Assembly (NCBI GenBank): GCA_963831645.1
Contig: CAWHQZ010000006.1
Span: 372,001-436,000, forward strand
Direction of reading: 5' to 3'
DNA length: 64,000 nucleotides
From: CAWHQZ01 sp963831645
GTDB taxonomy: Bacteria > Pseudomonadota > Alphaproteobacteria > Rhizobiales > Aestuariivirgaceae
Below the pieces are notes generated by a model. The model made no database searches. It was not told the DNA's origin and saw only the letters and a program-made list of their open reading frames with translations. Shown in pieces: positions 53,408 to 63,117 of this stretch. The position numbers and the translations under genes are program-made. Numbering within the stretch: position 1 is the stretch's first letter; each line of letters starts with the position of its first letter.

Positions 53408-54208
53408 TCAGCCGTCGCCGTCCCCGCGCAGCGGCTGAGCGAAAAGGCGAAGGAATGGCAGGTCTCTTCGACGCTCTACGCCGATCTGCATGTCGGCGGT
53501 TCGCGATGTCGGGCTGCGGCTCCCGAAGATCTTATCCCATAACGACAGCACGGAAGCGTAGTTCGAATCGGTATCGCTGCGGATGGCGTGGTGGTGTACC
53601 CAGTGAATGGACGGCGTGACGACCATCAGAGAAAGAGCATGCTCCAGCCGCGGCGGCAGTCTGACGTTCGAGTGGTGGAACATGGTGAACACGGCGAGCA
53701 GCGTCTCGAACGTAACGACACTGGTCAGCGGAATATCGAGGACGTAGATCACCCCTGCCCGCGCCGCGGCCGACAACAGGACTTCGCCGGCGTGAAAGCG
53801 CAGAGCACTGGTGGCGTCGAGAAACTCGTCGAGATGATGGACGAGGTGGAAGCGCCATAAAAACGGCGCCTCGTGGTTTGCCCGGTGCCACCAGTATATC
53901 CAGAGATCGAGCACCAACAGGTCGAACACGATACCGGTGTTGCCGGCAAGCCAGAGCGGCCGCCAGTCGAGCGCCCAATGTGCCGCGACCGCCGACAACG
54001 GGACGACTACCAGCCAGGAAACGACCGCGTTGATCGCACCGAGGCCGAGATTCTTGACCATGCGATAAGCCAGCTGTGACCGCCGCCGCAGCGCCGCTGC
54101 CAACGGCCGCGCTGCCGGCGCCAAGCTTTCGACCAGCAGGAGCATCACCAGAACCGCAAGCACCGCGCCTGTCTTGCCGTCGAGCACGCTTGCGATGGAT
54201 TCGATCAT
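53408..54208 (-). CDS. Sterol desaturase / fatty acid hydroxylase family membrane protein
   Basis: 266 residues with four to five membrane helices. The di-iron His boxes are complete: WIYWWHRANHEAPFLW (HxxxH), FHLVHHLDEFLDATSALRFH (HxxHH) and HWVHHHAI (HxxHH), plus MFHHSN. This family includes ceramide C4-hydroxylase (Sur2-type) and fatty-acid 2-hydroxylase. It is directly upstream (on the minus strand) of the ceramide operon, so hydroxylation of the long-chain base or N-acyl chain is the leading idea. Confidence 0.88.
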   Translation of the reverse strand: MIESIASVLDGKTGAVLAVLVMLLLVESLAPAARPLAAALRRRSQLAYRMVKNLGLGAINAVVSWLVVVPLSAVAAHWALDWRPLWLAGNTGIVFDLLVLDLWIYWWHRANHEAPFLWRFHLVHHLDEFLDATSALRFHAGEVLLSAAARAGVIYVLDIPLTSVVTFETLLAVFTMFHHSNVRLPPRLEHALSLMVVTPSIHWVHHHAIRSDTDSNYASVLSLWDKIFGSRSPTSRTADMQIGVERRRDLPFLRLFAQPLRGDGDG

Positions 54209-54280
54209 TCCCTTCCGTCGAGCCGTGCGTTCGACCGCGCGGAAACAGCCGCCCGTCGCGGTCGCAACTCGAGCATCTTC

Positions 54281-56276
54281 TCAGGCCTTGACAGCCTGGC
54301 GGTGAAGGGTGGCCGCTTGCGCGCGGCGCTCGCTCGGTTCCCACCGCTCCGCTGCCGCGGCAGCGGCGGCACCGGGCAGCATCGCTTCATGCACGCATAG
54401 CGCCGTCGCCTCGGTGAGCGAAGTCGCCACGTAATCTGCGCCGACAGCCGCTCGCCAGCCTTCCACTTTCGCCGCATCTTTTTCCAGAAGCCAGAACCCA
54501 GCCAGAAATCTCGCCTGCGGCAAGAGCCGCTTCAGGCGGCGTATGAGATATCGGACGTGGGCCGGCTTGGATGCCTGGCCGAAGTAGGACAGGCAGACGA
54601 TGCGGACGTCGCGACCTTCGAATTCCAACCCTCGCGATGAGATTACGTCGGAAAATGGCGGCGCCTCGGCGTTCACGCCGTGCTTCTGCAACAGCTGCGC
54701 CAGCATTATGCAGGCGCATTGATCGAGCGGGCTGCGGCTGGCAATGCAGAGCACCGGCGAGGGTATTCGCCAGTCGGGCGCCAGGTCCTCCTTGGCCAGC
54801 ACCGGAATGGGGGCGGCGGATTGAGGCGCAGCGTCTTTTTCCGCCGCGCCGGCGCCACTGTCGTCCTCGGCGGCGGGCGTCTCATCGGCATAATCGTCCA
54901 GATTGTCGACGACCTCCTCGATGGCTTCGCGAATCTGGAGTTGCCTTTCGCGGGCTGAGCTTGCCTTCCGCCGCATCGGCCTGTGCGAGGGCGAGTGCTG
55001 CCATCGGTACGGCATCGTAGTAGGTCGAGAGCGCCTTGGTCTTCAGCTGCTCTTCCGCCTGCTCGGCCGCCTCCGTGGCGTCGCCGACGAGCATGCGCTG
55101 GTAGAAGCCTTCCGCGGGCGCCAGCGCCGGCTCGTCGCCGAGTGCGACATACATGAAGGAGAGAGCCTCGATGTGCTTACCGAGCACCACCAGGCAAAGC
55201 GTCATGGGCATCGCGAGCAGGAGCCCGACCGGTCCCCACAGCAGCGTCCAGAACAACGTGGCGATCACCACGGCAGCTGGCGACAGCCCGGTGCTGTGGC
55301 CATAGAGCATCGGCTCCACGACCTGGCCGACGAGCGGCTCCATCACCAGGAACAGCGCTGCCGTCGACAACGCCATCGTCCAGCCGGGATCGACTGCGGC
55401 CGCCAGTGCGATCGGAAAGGCCGCAGCGATGACCGAGCCAATGTAGGGAACAAACCGCATCAGGGCTGCGAGAATTCCCCACAGCACCGGACTGGGCACT
55501 CCGATGATCCACAGCCCCACGCCGACCAGGAGGCCGAAGGATGCGTTGACAGTCGTCTGCAACAGAAAGAAGTGGCTGAGGCGCACCGCGGCGTCGTTCA
55601 TCGCCGTGGTGGTGCGCTGCAGGTCCCTGGTGCCGGCGAGCCGCAGGACCCGGTCGCGGAGGTCCTCGCGCTGCAGCAGGATGAAGATCAGGAACATGAT
55701 CACCAGCCCGGTCGTCGCCAGCGGGGATATGAGTGGTTCGACGAGTGAGCGATAGGACTCGAGGATGCCCGGCTCGGGGGTTCGGACTTCGACCAGGAGT
55801 GGTTTCTCAACGGGCGGTGATTCCCGTTGCGAATGGGACAGCTGCTCCAGGGTGGTGATTTCCTTCTGCAGTCTCTCCAGTGTCCCGGAAGCTTCGTTGA
55901 GCGCCCCGGCGGAGAGATCCGCACCCTGCAGGGCACGCGCTTTCTGGCGAAGATTGGCCTCGTAACGCGGCAGGTCATCCGCGAGGTCGGCAATTTGCAC
56001 GCTCATGTTGTAGCCGAGAGCCCCCAGAGCGGACAGGGCAACGAGCACTGTGAGCAACACGGAGAGCACCCGGCCAAGCCCCCAGGCCCGCAGCCGGAGG
56101 ATCACCGGTGTGAGGATGAGACTGAGCAACGTCGCCATGGCGAGCGGCTGGAAAACGGCGCGCCCGAAATAGAGCCCGGCAATGATGAAAGCCGCTATGA
56201 GCAAACCGTTCGCCATTGTGTGGACCCTATGATCATCGGCGAATGGCCGCAATCGCCCCGTTTTCGCGGTGGTCAT
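54281..56276 (-). pseudogene. AI-2E (YdiK/TqsA) family transporter with long C-terminal cytosolic domain, single-base frameshift
   Basis: About 665 residues when corrected. Eight helices in the first half (GLYFGRAVFQPLAMATLLSLILTPVI; GLLVGVGLWIIGVPSPVLWGILAALMRFVPYIGS; GPVGLLLAMPMTLCLVVLG). The tail (VLCIASRSPLDQCACIMLAQLLQKHG; IVCLSYFGQASKPAHVRYLIRRLKRLLP) is a typical extra domain of a subgroup of this family. The first frame ends after AEGKLSPRKATPDS; the second continues RQLQIREAIEEVVDNLDDY. One extra base at about 54947-54956 accounts for it. Substrate unknown. Confidence 0.87.
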
Positions 56277-56384
56277 GTCAACCTACTGCCCGAACAGCCT
56301 TGCTGCAGCTTACTGACTCGGCGCTCGCCGGAAACGGTTCCCACGCCAGATAGTTCCGCGCCGGACCCCATACCCCGCAACCGA

Positions 56385-57233
56385 TCAGCGATACCGTGGC
56401 GCCACGCCGAACAGCACCCTGCCCGAGCCGTCGGATGTATTGAAAAAGGCATGCCGGCTCCTGGCGGGAATGAACCCGGCATCGCCCGAATTCATTTGCC
56501 ACCAGTTGGGACTAATCTCCGGCAGGAAGATGTTCGCCTGACCTTCGAGGCAATAAATCACCTTGTCGGAAGGGTGCGAAATCAGCTCCCCTTCCTGACC
56601 CGGATGAAGGTCGATGATGCCGACCGTCAGCATGTTGGTGGAACAAGCCAGCCCGACGCGCAGCGGGCGCCTCTCGCCCACGATCTCGAAACGGTAGTCT
56701 CCAGCCCTGACCAGGGACGCCCGTTCCTTGGCTCCCGGCTTGCCGGGAGTGAAGTTGTGGATGGTTCCGGGCTGGCACAGACGGATTTCGGCGAGCGGCG
56801 GCTGCTGTTTCGCGTAGGCCTCGACGGCCTCCTCGGTGCGCGGGGTCAGGCATTCGAGGATGCGGCAGGACTCGCTGCCGAAATTGTGGCCCCAGTGCCA
56901 AGTGTCGGGCGGAAAATACAGAGTATCGCCCTTTTTTAGCACGTGCACTTCGCCGGTTTCCGGACAATGGAACGTGAACTCGCCTTTGAGGCAGTGATAG
57001 GTTTCCGCGCAGTTGTAGATGGTCTTGAAGTCGGGCGAATTGCCGAACCGGGCGCCCACGTTCATCTCGAACGCCATCATGTGGATTTCGGGCGAAGAAC
57101 CGTAAATCCAGTCGGACACGTAGCCTGCTTCCGCATCGCCCCACAGGAAGCGTGGAGCGGTTGCCGCAGAAATCAGCGTCGGCTTGTCGAACGCGATCCC
57201 TGGCGGGCCCTGGGGAACCAGTTTTCTGTTCAT
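56385..57233 (-). CDS. Two-domain cupin protein
   Basis: 282 residues from ATG 57233, after a GGAGAGG site. Two cupin barrels: FGNSPDFKTIYNCAETYHCLKGEFTFHCPETGEVHVLKKGDTLYFPPDTWHWGHN (His ligands in the first), and LHPGQEGELISHPSDKVIYCLEGQANIFLP in the second. Related bicupins are dioxygenases or sugar-phosphate isomerases. It is divergent from the ABC importer operon and probably acts in the same pathway. Substrate unknown. Confidence 0.85.
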   Translation of the reverse strand: MNRKLVPQGPPGIAFDKPTLISAATAPRFLWGDAEAGYVSDWIYGSSPEIHMMAFEMNVGARFGNSPDFKTIYNCAETYHCLKGEFTFHCPETGEVHVLKKGDTLYFPPDTWHWGHNFGSESCRILECLTPRTEEAVEAYAKQQPPLAEIRLCQPGTIHNFTPGKPGAKERASLVRAGDYRFEIVGERRPLRVGLACSTNMLTVGIIDLHPGQEGELISHPSDKVIYCLEGQANIFLPEISPNWWQMNSGDAGFIPARSRHAFFNTSDGSGRVLFGVAPRYR

Positions 57234-57296
57234 TTTGTCAGCCTCTCCGGTTGGGGATCGCGCTATATAGCTTCGGTCATTCACATGTGCCAGTTG

Positions 57297-57914
57297 CTAC
57301 CACTCGAGCCCCAGCGCCCTCAGAGCGGCGCCGAGATCGAGGTTTTCCGTGTAGCGGATCGTCCGCATTCCGAGCTTGCTTGCAGCGCCGACGTTGGCCT
57401 CGTTGTCGTCGATGAAGATGCAGTGCAGACCGTTCAGCCGGTATCTTTCGAGAAACAACTCGAAGATCCGAAGGTCGGGCTTGAGCAGGCGTTCCTCGCC
57501 GGAAACGATGATACCGTCGAAATGCGCGAAGAACCGGTGATACGCCTTTGCGATGGCGAACTTCTCCGTCGAAAAATTGGTGATCGCAAACCTCGGCACT
57601 CCCGCTTTCTTGAGGCCTTCGAGGACGCGCACGTTTTCGACGATTTCTCCGTCCAGCATCTCAAACCAGCGTTCATCGTAAGCCTGTATCTCGGCCTGCC
57701 ATTCGGGGAATCTGCCACATCGTTCGGCAATGGCCTCCACCCACGCCCGGCCCTTGTCCTGCTCTTCGTTCCATGGACCGTCGCATACGTTGTTGAGGAA
57801 CCATTCCATTTGCTCCGGTTCGCTGAAAATCTTTCGGTAGAGATTGCGCGGATTCCAGCGCAGCAGCACGTTGCCGATGTCGAACACCACGGCGGGCGCA
57901 GGCGGAGCGGTCAC
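57297..57914 (-). CDS. HAD-superfamily hydrolase
   Basis: 205 residues from GTG 57914, which has GAGAGGA 11-17 bases upstream; longer readings overlap the divergent ABC gene. Nucleophile motif VVFDIGNVLL (DxGN instead of DxDG, so the second Asp is replaced), motif II FAITNFSTEKF (Thr/Ser), Lys in SGEERLLKPDLRIF, and motif IV IFIDDNEANV. Close to the haloacid-dehalogenase-like phosphatases with an unusual first motif. Likely substrate a sugar phosphate. Confidence 0.83.
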   Translation of the reverse strand: MTAPPAPAVVFDIGNVLLRWNPRNLYRKIFSEPEQMEWFLNNVCDGPWNEEQDKGRAWVEAIAERCGRFPEWQAEIQAYDERWFEMLDGEIVENVRVLEGLKKAGVPRFAITNFSTEKFAIAKAYHRFFAHFDGIIVSGEERLLKPDLRIFELFLERYRLNGLHCIFIDDNEANVGAASKLGMRTIRYTENLDLGAALRALGLEW

Positions 57915-57984
57915 GACCTTCGAGTCCTCTCGATCGGATGATTGCGCAAGGGCGGTGGTCTTGCGGAACCCGAGGTTCTGTAAC

Positions 57985-58827
57985 ATGCTTTTGCCGATGG
58001 TGGATGCGACGAAAGTTCGGCCGGCGCGCAAGGCTGAAGTCTCCGCGCCGGTCAAGATGACCGTCGCTGCCGCCACCAAACATTACCAGACCGCCACCGG
58101 TTCGGTTCACGCCCTCGAGGATGTTTCGCTCGAGGTGCATGAGGGTGAGTTCCTGTGCATCCTGGGCCCGTCGGGCTGCGGCAAGACCACGCTGCTGTGG
58201 ACGATGGGCGGCCTGCACGAGCTGACCAGCGGCCAGATCCGGCTCGGCGATGAGCCCATCACCCGGCCGCACCCCGAGATCGCGATGATCTTCCAGGATG
58301 CCAACCTGCTGCCCTGGCGCACCCTGGAGGGCAATATCCGCCTGCCGTTTGAGCTGAAGCGCATCCCGCCCGACCGGCAGCGGATCGCCCGGCTTCTGGA
58401 GCGCGTCGGACTCACCGGCTTCGAGACCAAGTTTCCACGCGAGCTGTCGGGGGGCATGCAGCAGCGCGCCTCGATCGTGCGCAGCCTGTCGGTCGATCCG
58501 TCGGTTCTGCTGATGGACGAACCGTTCGGCGCCCTCGATGCATTCACGCGTGACGAGATGAACCTCCTCATCCAGGAGATCTGGATGGAAACCCGCAAGA
58601 CCATCGCGTTCGTCACCCATTCGATATCGGAGGCGATTTTCCTCGCCGACCGCGTGGTGGTCATGTCGGCGCGGCCGGGGCGCATCACTTCCATCTATGA
58701 AGTGGATATTCCCCGCCCGCGCCCGGTCGAAATCCAGACGCGCCCGGAATTCATCGAACGGGTGTTGAAGGTCAAGGCGCGAATAGAGCATGGCCGCGGC
58801 CCGGCGCCGGGGCTCGCCATCACCTGA
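57985..58827 (+). CDS. ABC importer ATP-binding protein (NitT/TauT/SsuB type)
   Basis: 280 residues from ATG 57985 (GAGG nine bases upstream). Walker A GPSGCGKTT, Q-loop FQDANLLPWRTL (the NitT/TauT-specific LLPW), signature LSGGMQQRASIVRSLS, Walker B LLMDEPFGALDAFT and H-loop FVTHSISEA. Forms an importer with the permease at 58888 and the binding protein at 59777. Substrates of this class include taurine, aliphatic sulfonates, nitrate and pyrimidine precursors. Confidence 0.92.
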   Translation: MLLPMVDATKVRPARKAEVSAPVKMTVAAATKHYQTATGSVHALEDVSLEVHEGEFLCILGPSGCGKTTLLWTMGGLHELTSGQIRLGDEPITRPHPEIAMIFQDANLLPWRTLEGNIRLPFELKRIPPDRQRIARLLERVGLTGFETKFPRELSGGMQQRASIVRSLSVDPSVLLMDEPFGALDAFTRDEMNLLIQEIWMETRKTIAFVTHSISEAIFLADRVVVMSARPGRITSIYEVDIPRPRPVEIQTRPEFIERVLKVKARIEHGRGPAPGLAIT

Positions 58828-58887
58828 ACCGCCGACTATTGTGAATTTGCTCTGCAATATGATTAGAAAGACTTGAGGACTCCCAGC

Positions 58888-59740
58888 GTGGACAGCGCAG
58901 CCACCGACCGCATCCCCGAGTTCAACAAGAAGCAGGCGACCGCTGCCGGCGGCGTGGGCCTATCAGGCATGGTGGCTTTGGGTGTGGGTGGCCACCGAAC
59001 CAAGCTGGAAATATTCGTCATCATTCTGGTGGCGGTCATCATCATCGGAGGCACGGAGTTTCTGCTCGCCACATTCAAGGTGCCTCACTACGTGCTTCCG
59101 AAGCCGAGCCAGATCGTCACCGCGCTCTTCACCGAATGGAAGTTCCTGTGGCCGCACCTCCTGATCACCCTTTACGAGCTGTTCGTAGGTTTTGCGATCG
59201 GCGGTTCCATCGGTTTCGTACTCGCAGCCGTGATCACCCAGTTTCCTTTCGTCGAGAAGGTGGTCACGCCCTACATACTGCTGCTGGTCACCACGCCGAT
59301 GCTGGCCCTGGTGCCGCTGCTCATCCTGCGTTTCGGCTTCGGCAGCGAGCCGCGCATCATCGCCGTAGCGCTGGCCAGCGGACCCATGGTGATGATCAAT
59401 TCGGCGACCGGTTTCCGCCGCGTCGACCTGGCGAAGATCGCACTGGCGCGCTCCTTCGGCGCCAGCACCTTTCAAATCTTCACCAAGATTCGTATTCCGA
59501 TGGCCATGCCGATGATCATCGTCGGGCTCATGGTGGGCTCGATCTTCGGGCTGCTGACCACCATCGGCGCAGAGATGGTGGGAGGCGCGGAGGGTCTCGG
59601 CAACCGGCTGACCTACTATTCGGCGTTGATCCGCATGCCGCAGTTCTTCGCCATCATTCTGATTCTCGGCTATTCTCGGCATATCGATCTACGTGTTCTT
59701 TTTCTGGCTCGGCAAGCGATGGGCGGGCTGGGAGGCGTGA
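58888..59740 (+). pseudogene. ABC importer permease (NitT/TauT/SsuC type), frameshift in the last helix
   Basis: About 283 residues when corrected, from GTG 58888 (GAGGA eight bases upstream). Six membrane helices with the permease EAA-like loop RRVDLAKIALARSFGASTFQIFTKIRIPMAMP. After FFAIILILG the frame as read is lost and runs to 59784; in the other frame it ends SIYVFFFWLGKRWAGWEA with TGA at 59740. The shift coincides with a near-perfect 10-base tandem repeat (GATTCTCGGC-TATTCTCGGC, 59661-59680): either one or ten surplus bases. Confidence 0.85.
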
Positions 59741-59776
59741 GGAATTGCAAGTCGCAACCATGGGAGGAAGTGAGTG

Positions 59777-60916
59777 ATGAATAGCGACAGGATTGGCGCC
59801 ATGACGATCGGCCGGCGGCGGCTTCTGAGGCTGACTGCCGCGGGAGTGTCGACTGCGGCGATCGGCGGTTTTGCCGGCATCCGCGACGCCCGGGCCGCGG
59901 AGCTGGTCCGCTGGGTTTCGCCCCGCGGCACCATCGAGGTGCTCGACGATTATCCTTACTGGGTCGGCAAGAAGTATGGATACTTCGGCGCCATCGAAAC
60001 CACGCTCGAGCCGGGGCCTTCCGATGCGACGGCCACGGTTAAGCTGGTCGATCAGAACCAGGCGGACGTCGGCTTCCCCTCGCCCGGAGTATTTTCACTG
60101 GCGCTTGCCCAGGGCATTCCGCTCGTGTCGGTGTTCCACATGGGGGGCAGCGACGTATTCGACTTCGCATTCCGCAAGGGCGAGGCGCCCTCCGACCTCA
60201 AGGCGCTCGAAGGCAAGACCGTGGTTCTCGGCAGCGCCGGCTGGCAATCCATCGCCGACCCGATGCTGAAGGCGGCGGGCGTCGACATCAGCAAGGTGAA
60301 ATATGTCGATGCCGGTTGGCCCACCTGGGGAACCGCGCTTGCCCAGGGAAAGGGCGATTCGGCGCTGACCTGGGAAGGCTTGCGCGCCCAGTGGAAGGGC
60401 CAGGGCCTGGACTTCGACTACATCCTCGGCCGCAGCTTCTCGAAGCTGCCCGCCAACAGCTTCGTCATCCGCAAGGCGGATTTCGAGGACGCGGCGAAGA
60501 AGGAAATGTACGGGCGCTATTTCCAAGGCTGGGCGGCGGGCCTCGAGTTCGGCAAGCTCAACCCGCGTGCGGCCACGCAGATCGTGATGGAACAGTTCCC
60601 CGGACTGTCGTCGCAGATGACACCGGCAGTGGCCACCGAATTGATGATGCAGCTCGCGAATGTATTCGGGGGCCGCATGGACGAGCGCAAGAAGTGGGGC
60701 TACCACCTGCCGGAGAGCTGGCAGCTGTTCTTCGATATCGGCCGCGAGATCGGGCAGATCACTGGCGATTTCAAGGTCGAGGACGTGGTCAAGAACGATC
60801 TCGTCGATGTCGCCAACAGCTTCGATGCCGCAAAAGTCAAAGCCGACGCCGACGGTTTTCAGCTTTCCGACGACTACAAGTCGGTCGACGTCGAGGCGAT
60901 CCGCAAGGTTTTGTAG
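59777..60916 (+). CDS. ABC importer substrate-binding protein, Tat-exported
   Basis: 379 residues from ATG 59777 (GGGAGGAAG upstream). Tat signal GRRRLLRLTAAGVSTAAIGGF and cleavage near ARA-AE. NMT1/THI5-like periplasmic domain: WVSPRGTIEVLDDYPYWVGKKYGYF, NQADVGFPSPGVFSLALAQGIPLVSVFHMGG, LEGKTVVLGSAGWQSIADPMLKAAG. Ligand not predictable; NMT1/TauA-type proteins bind small organics. Confidence 0.9.
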   Translation: MNSDRIGAMTIGRRRLLRLTAAGVSTAAIGGFAGIRDARAAELVRWVSPRGTIEVLDDYPYWVGKKYGYFGAIETTLEPGPSDATATVKLVDQNQADVGFPSPGVFSLALAQGIPLVSVFHMGGSDVFDFAFRKGEAPSDLKALEGKTVVLGSAGWQSIADPMLKAAGVDISKVKYVDAGWPTWGTALAQGKGDSALTWEGLRAQWKGQGLDFDYILGRSFSKLPANSFVIRKADFEDAAKKEMYGRYFQGWAAGLEFGKLNPRAATQIVMEQFPGLSSQMTPAVATELMMQLANVFGGRMDERKKWGYHLPESWQLFFDIGREIGQITGDFKVEDVVKNDLVDVANSFDAAKVKADADGFQLSDDYKSVDVEAIRKVL

Positions 60917-60941
60917 TCGCCACGAGCTTCACAGGACAAGC

Positions 60942-60983
60942 GTCATGGCCGGGCTCAAGACCCGGCCATCCTTTCGGCGCCGC
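60942..60983. repeat. REP-like palindrome
   Basis: GTCATGGCCGGGCTCAAGAC and its inverse CCCGGCCATC give a hairpin typical of Rhizobiales intergenic REP elements. It ends just before the ATG of the barrel-like gene. Same family as the pair at 62981-63094. Confidence 0.75.
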
Positions 60984-60984
60984 G

Positions 60985-62173
60985 ATGAGCTACAAGGCCA
61001 TCTATGCCTATCCCTGGGATCTGGCGGATGACGGTGTCGAGAGCGCCATCGGCCGGTTCCGCAAGCTCGGGCTCGACACGGTAACCATCGCCGGCAGCTA
61101 CCATGCCGGCAAGTTCCTGCGCCCGCACGGGCGCCGGGGAAAGGTCTATTTTCCCGAAGACGGGACCGTCTATTTCAAGCCCGATCCCGGCCGCTACGGC
61201 GCGATCAAACCCGTCGTCAACACGATGCTTTCCCATCGCGATGTCCTGCGCGAGCTGACAGAGAGCAAGGATACCGCGGTCAACGTGTGGCTCGTGCTCC
61301 TGCACAACACGCTGCTCGCGAGCGCCCATCCCCACTCGACCGTCGCCAACGCATTTGGCGACCGATACATCTACAGTCTCTGTCCCTCCGCGCCCGATGC
61401 CCGCGCCTATGCGCGGGCGCTCGCCCGCGACATGACAGAGAATTATCCGGTCGCCGGCCTGTCGCTGGAGACGCCGGGCTTCCTTCCCTACGCCCATGGC
61501 TTTCACCACGAATTCGCGCTCATCGCCCCAAATCGCTGGCTCGACAATCTTCTGGGTCTTTGTTTCTGCGACCATTGCGTCGGCACGGCATCGCAGGCCG
61601 GCATCGATGCCCGCCGCCTCAAGGCCCAGGTCGCGGAAGACATCGACTCCTATCTGGCGAGCGATGTCGACTTCCCGACCGACATGGCCGAAGCCTTCTG
61701 GCTCGCCGACACGAGGGCCGGCGGCGACCTCGGCAATTTCCTGGCCTGGCGCTCGACCGTCGTGACCTCGCTCGTTGCAGAGATCAGGGCGGCGGTGCGG
61801 CCGGACGTGAACGTCGCCGTCATTCCCTCGGTGGCGCGGCCCACCGGCAGGCGCCTGGTATGAAGGCAGTGATCTCGGCCGCCTCGCCGGGGCCGCCGGC
61901 ATCATCGAGGCGTGCTTCTATGAATTGAGCGTCGCACGGGTGAAGGCCGATCTCTACGACGTGAAGCGCAGGCTGAGAGGCCGCGGCAGACTTCGGGGTA
62001 TCCTGCGGCCCGCCCACCCCGACTTCACGCAGCGCGGGGAGTTCCTGGCCGCGGTCGAGGCGCTCGCCGACAATGGAGTTGACGAGATCGCCTTCTACAA
62101 CTGGGGCCATCTGCGCGATGCCAACGTCGCCTGGATCGGCGAGGCGCTGCGGATGGTGGGAAGGAAGCGGTGA
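60985..62173 (+). pseudogene. Uncharacterised barrel-like protein, single-base frameshift
   Basis: About 395 residues when corrected. First part: MSYKAIYAYPWDLADDGVES, RKLGLDTVTIAGSYHAGKFLRPHG, GLSLETPGFLPYAHGFHHEFAL and a Cys pair (LCFCDHCV). The frame breaks after SVARPTG, where the sequence as given adds one A at 61849; the continuation is GAWYEGSDLGRLAGAAGIIEACFYELSVARV, then NGVDEIAFYNWGHLRDANVAWIGEALR. Regular alternation suggests a TIM barrel of glycoside-hydrolase-like type; the family is not recognised. It is encoded between an importer and two dehydrogenases, so it probably hydrolyses or rearranges the imported compound. Confidence 0.8.
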
Positions 62174-62955
62174 TATTCACCGGCAAGGTCGTGGCAATTA
62201 CCGGTGCGGCAGGTGGCATTGGCCAGGCGCTGTGCCGCTATTTCGCTTCGCACGGCGCCGCTGTCGGCGCCGTCGACAAGGATGCCAAGGTCGAGAGCTT
62301 CACCGGGGAACTCGGCAGGGAAGGCCACAAGGCCGCCTGTGCTGTCGCCGATATCGGCGACAGCGAGGCAGTGGCGGCCGCCTTCGACGGTCTCGCCGTG
62401 CGGCTTGGGCCTGTCGACATCCTCATCAACAACGCCGGGTTCTCCGAGCATCCGACTTTCGCCGATACCGACCCGCCCGCCTGGCGCCACGACATCAACG
62501 GCAACCTCAACGGCGCCTATTATTGCGCGCATGCGGTGGCGCCGGCGATGAAGGCGAAGGGCCGCGGCTCGATCATCGCCGTCGGCTCGGTCAACGGCCT
62601 CGGCGCACTCGGCGATCCCGCCTACAGCGCCGCCAAGGCCGGCATGATTTCACTGACCCGGTCGCTGGCCCTGGAATACGGCCGCTTCGGCATTCGCGCC
62701 AACATCGTACTGCCGGGCACCGTACGTACACCGTTGTGGGAGCGCCGGGCCGCGCAGGACCCGCAGGTTCTGGCCCGGCTCGTCCGTTGGTATCCGCTCG
62801 GCCGGATCGTCGATCCGATGGATGTTGCGCACGCCGTCGGTTTTCTGGCATCCGATGCCGCCGCGGCGATCACCGGAGCGGCGCTGCCGGTCGATTGCGG
62901 CCTCTCGGCGGGAAATATCGTCATGGCCCGCGAACTGACGCTGCAGGACTTTTGA
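62170..62955 (+). CDS. SDR family oxidoreductase
   Basis: 261 residues from GTG 62170, overlapping the previous stop (GTGA). Classical SDR: TGAAGGIGQALCRYF, NNAGFSEHPTF, SVNGLGALGDPAYSAAKAG (Tyr-x-x-x-Lys) and a C-terminal PVDCGLSAGN. Likely NAD(P)-dependent oxidation of an alcohol or sugar intermediate of the catabolic operon. Confidence 0.9.
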   Translation: MIFTGKVVAITGAAGGIGQALCRYFASHGAAVGAVDKDAKVESFTGELGREGHKAACAVADIGDSEAVAAAFDGLAVRLGPVDILINNAGFSEHPTFADTDPPAWRHDINGNLNGAYYCAHAVAPAMKAKGRGSIIAVGSVNGLGALGDPAYSAAKAGMISLTRSLALEYGRFGIRANIVLPGTVRTPLWERRAAQDPQVLARLVRWYPLGRIVDPMDVAHAVGFLASDAAAAITGAALPVDCGLSAGNIVMARELTLQDF

Positions 62956-62980
62956 GCCACATTGATGGAGTTCTATTGCC

Positions 62981-63094
62981 GTCATCGCCGGGCTTGACCC
63001 GGCGATCTTCTTGTTGCGGAGTAAGTTTCCGGAGATCTTGGGAGTAAGCGGTGACGGCACCGAAAAGGATGGCCGGGTCAAGCCCGGCCATGAC
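62981..63094. repeat. Inverted pair of REP-like palindromes (BIME-like)
   Basis: Copy 1 at 62981-63007 (GTCATCGCCGGGCTTGACCC and on) and copy 2, inverted, at 63068-63094 (GATGGCCGGGTCAAGCCCGG and on), about 60 bases apart. Each is palindromic. Together they fill most of the gap before the dehydrogenase gene. Confidence 0.78.
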
Positions 63095-63117
63095 GAAAAA
63101 GGGCAAGGAGAGGTGAA

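Noticed and set aside
57915..58079. Extended HAD protein N-terminus
   Set aside because: It would overlap the divergent ABC gene by about 95 bases; GTG 57914 has a ribosome site and the usual family start.
57673..58857. 394-residue minus-strand frame
   Set aside because: Antisense to the ABC ATP-binding gene, whose motifs are perfect on the plus strand.
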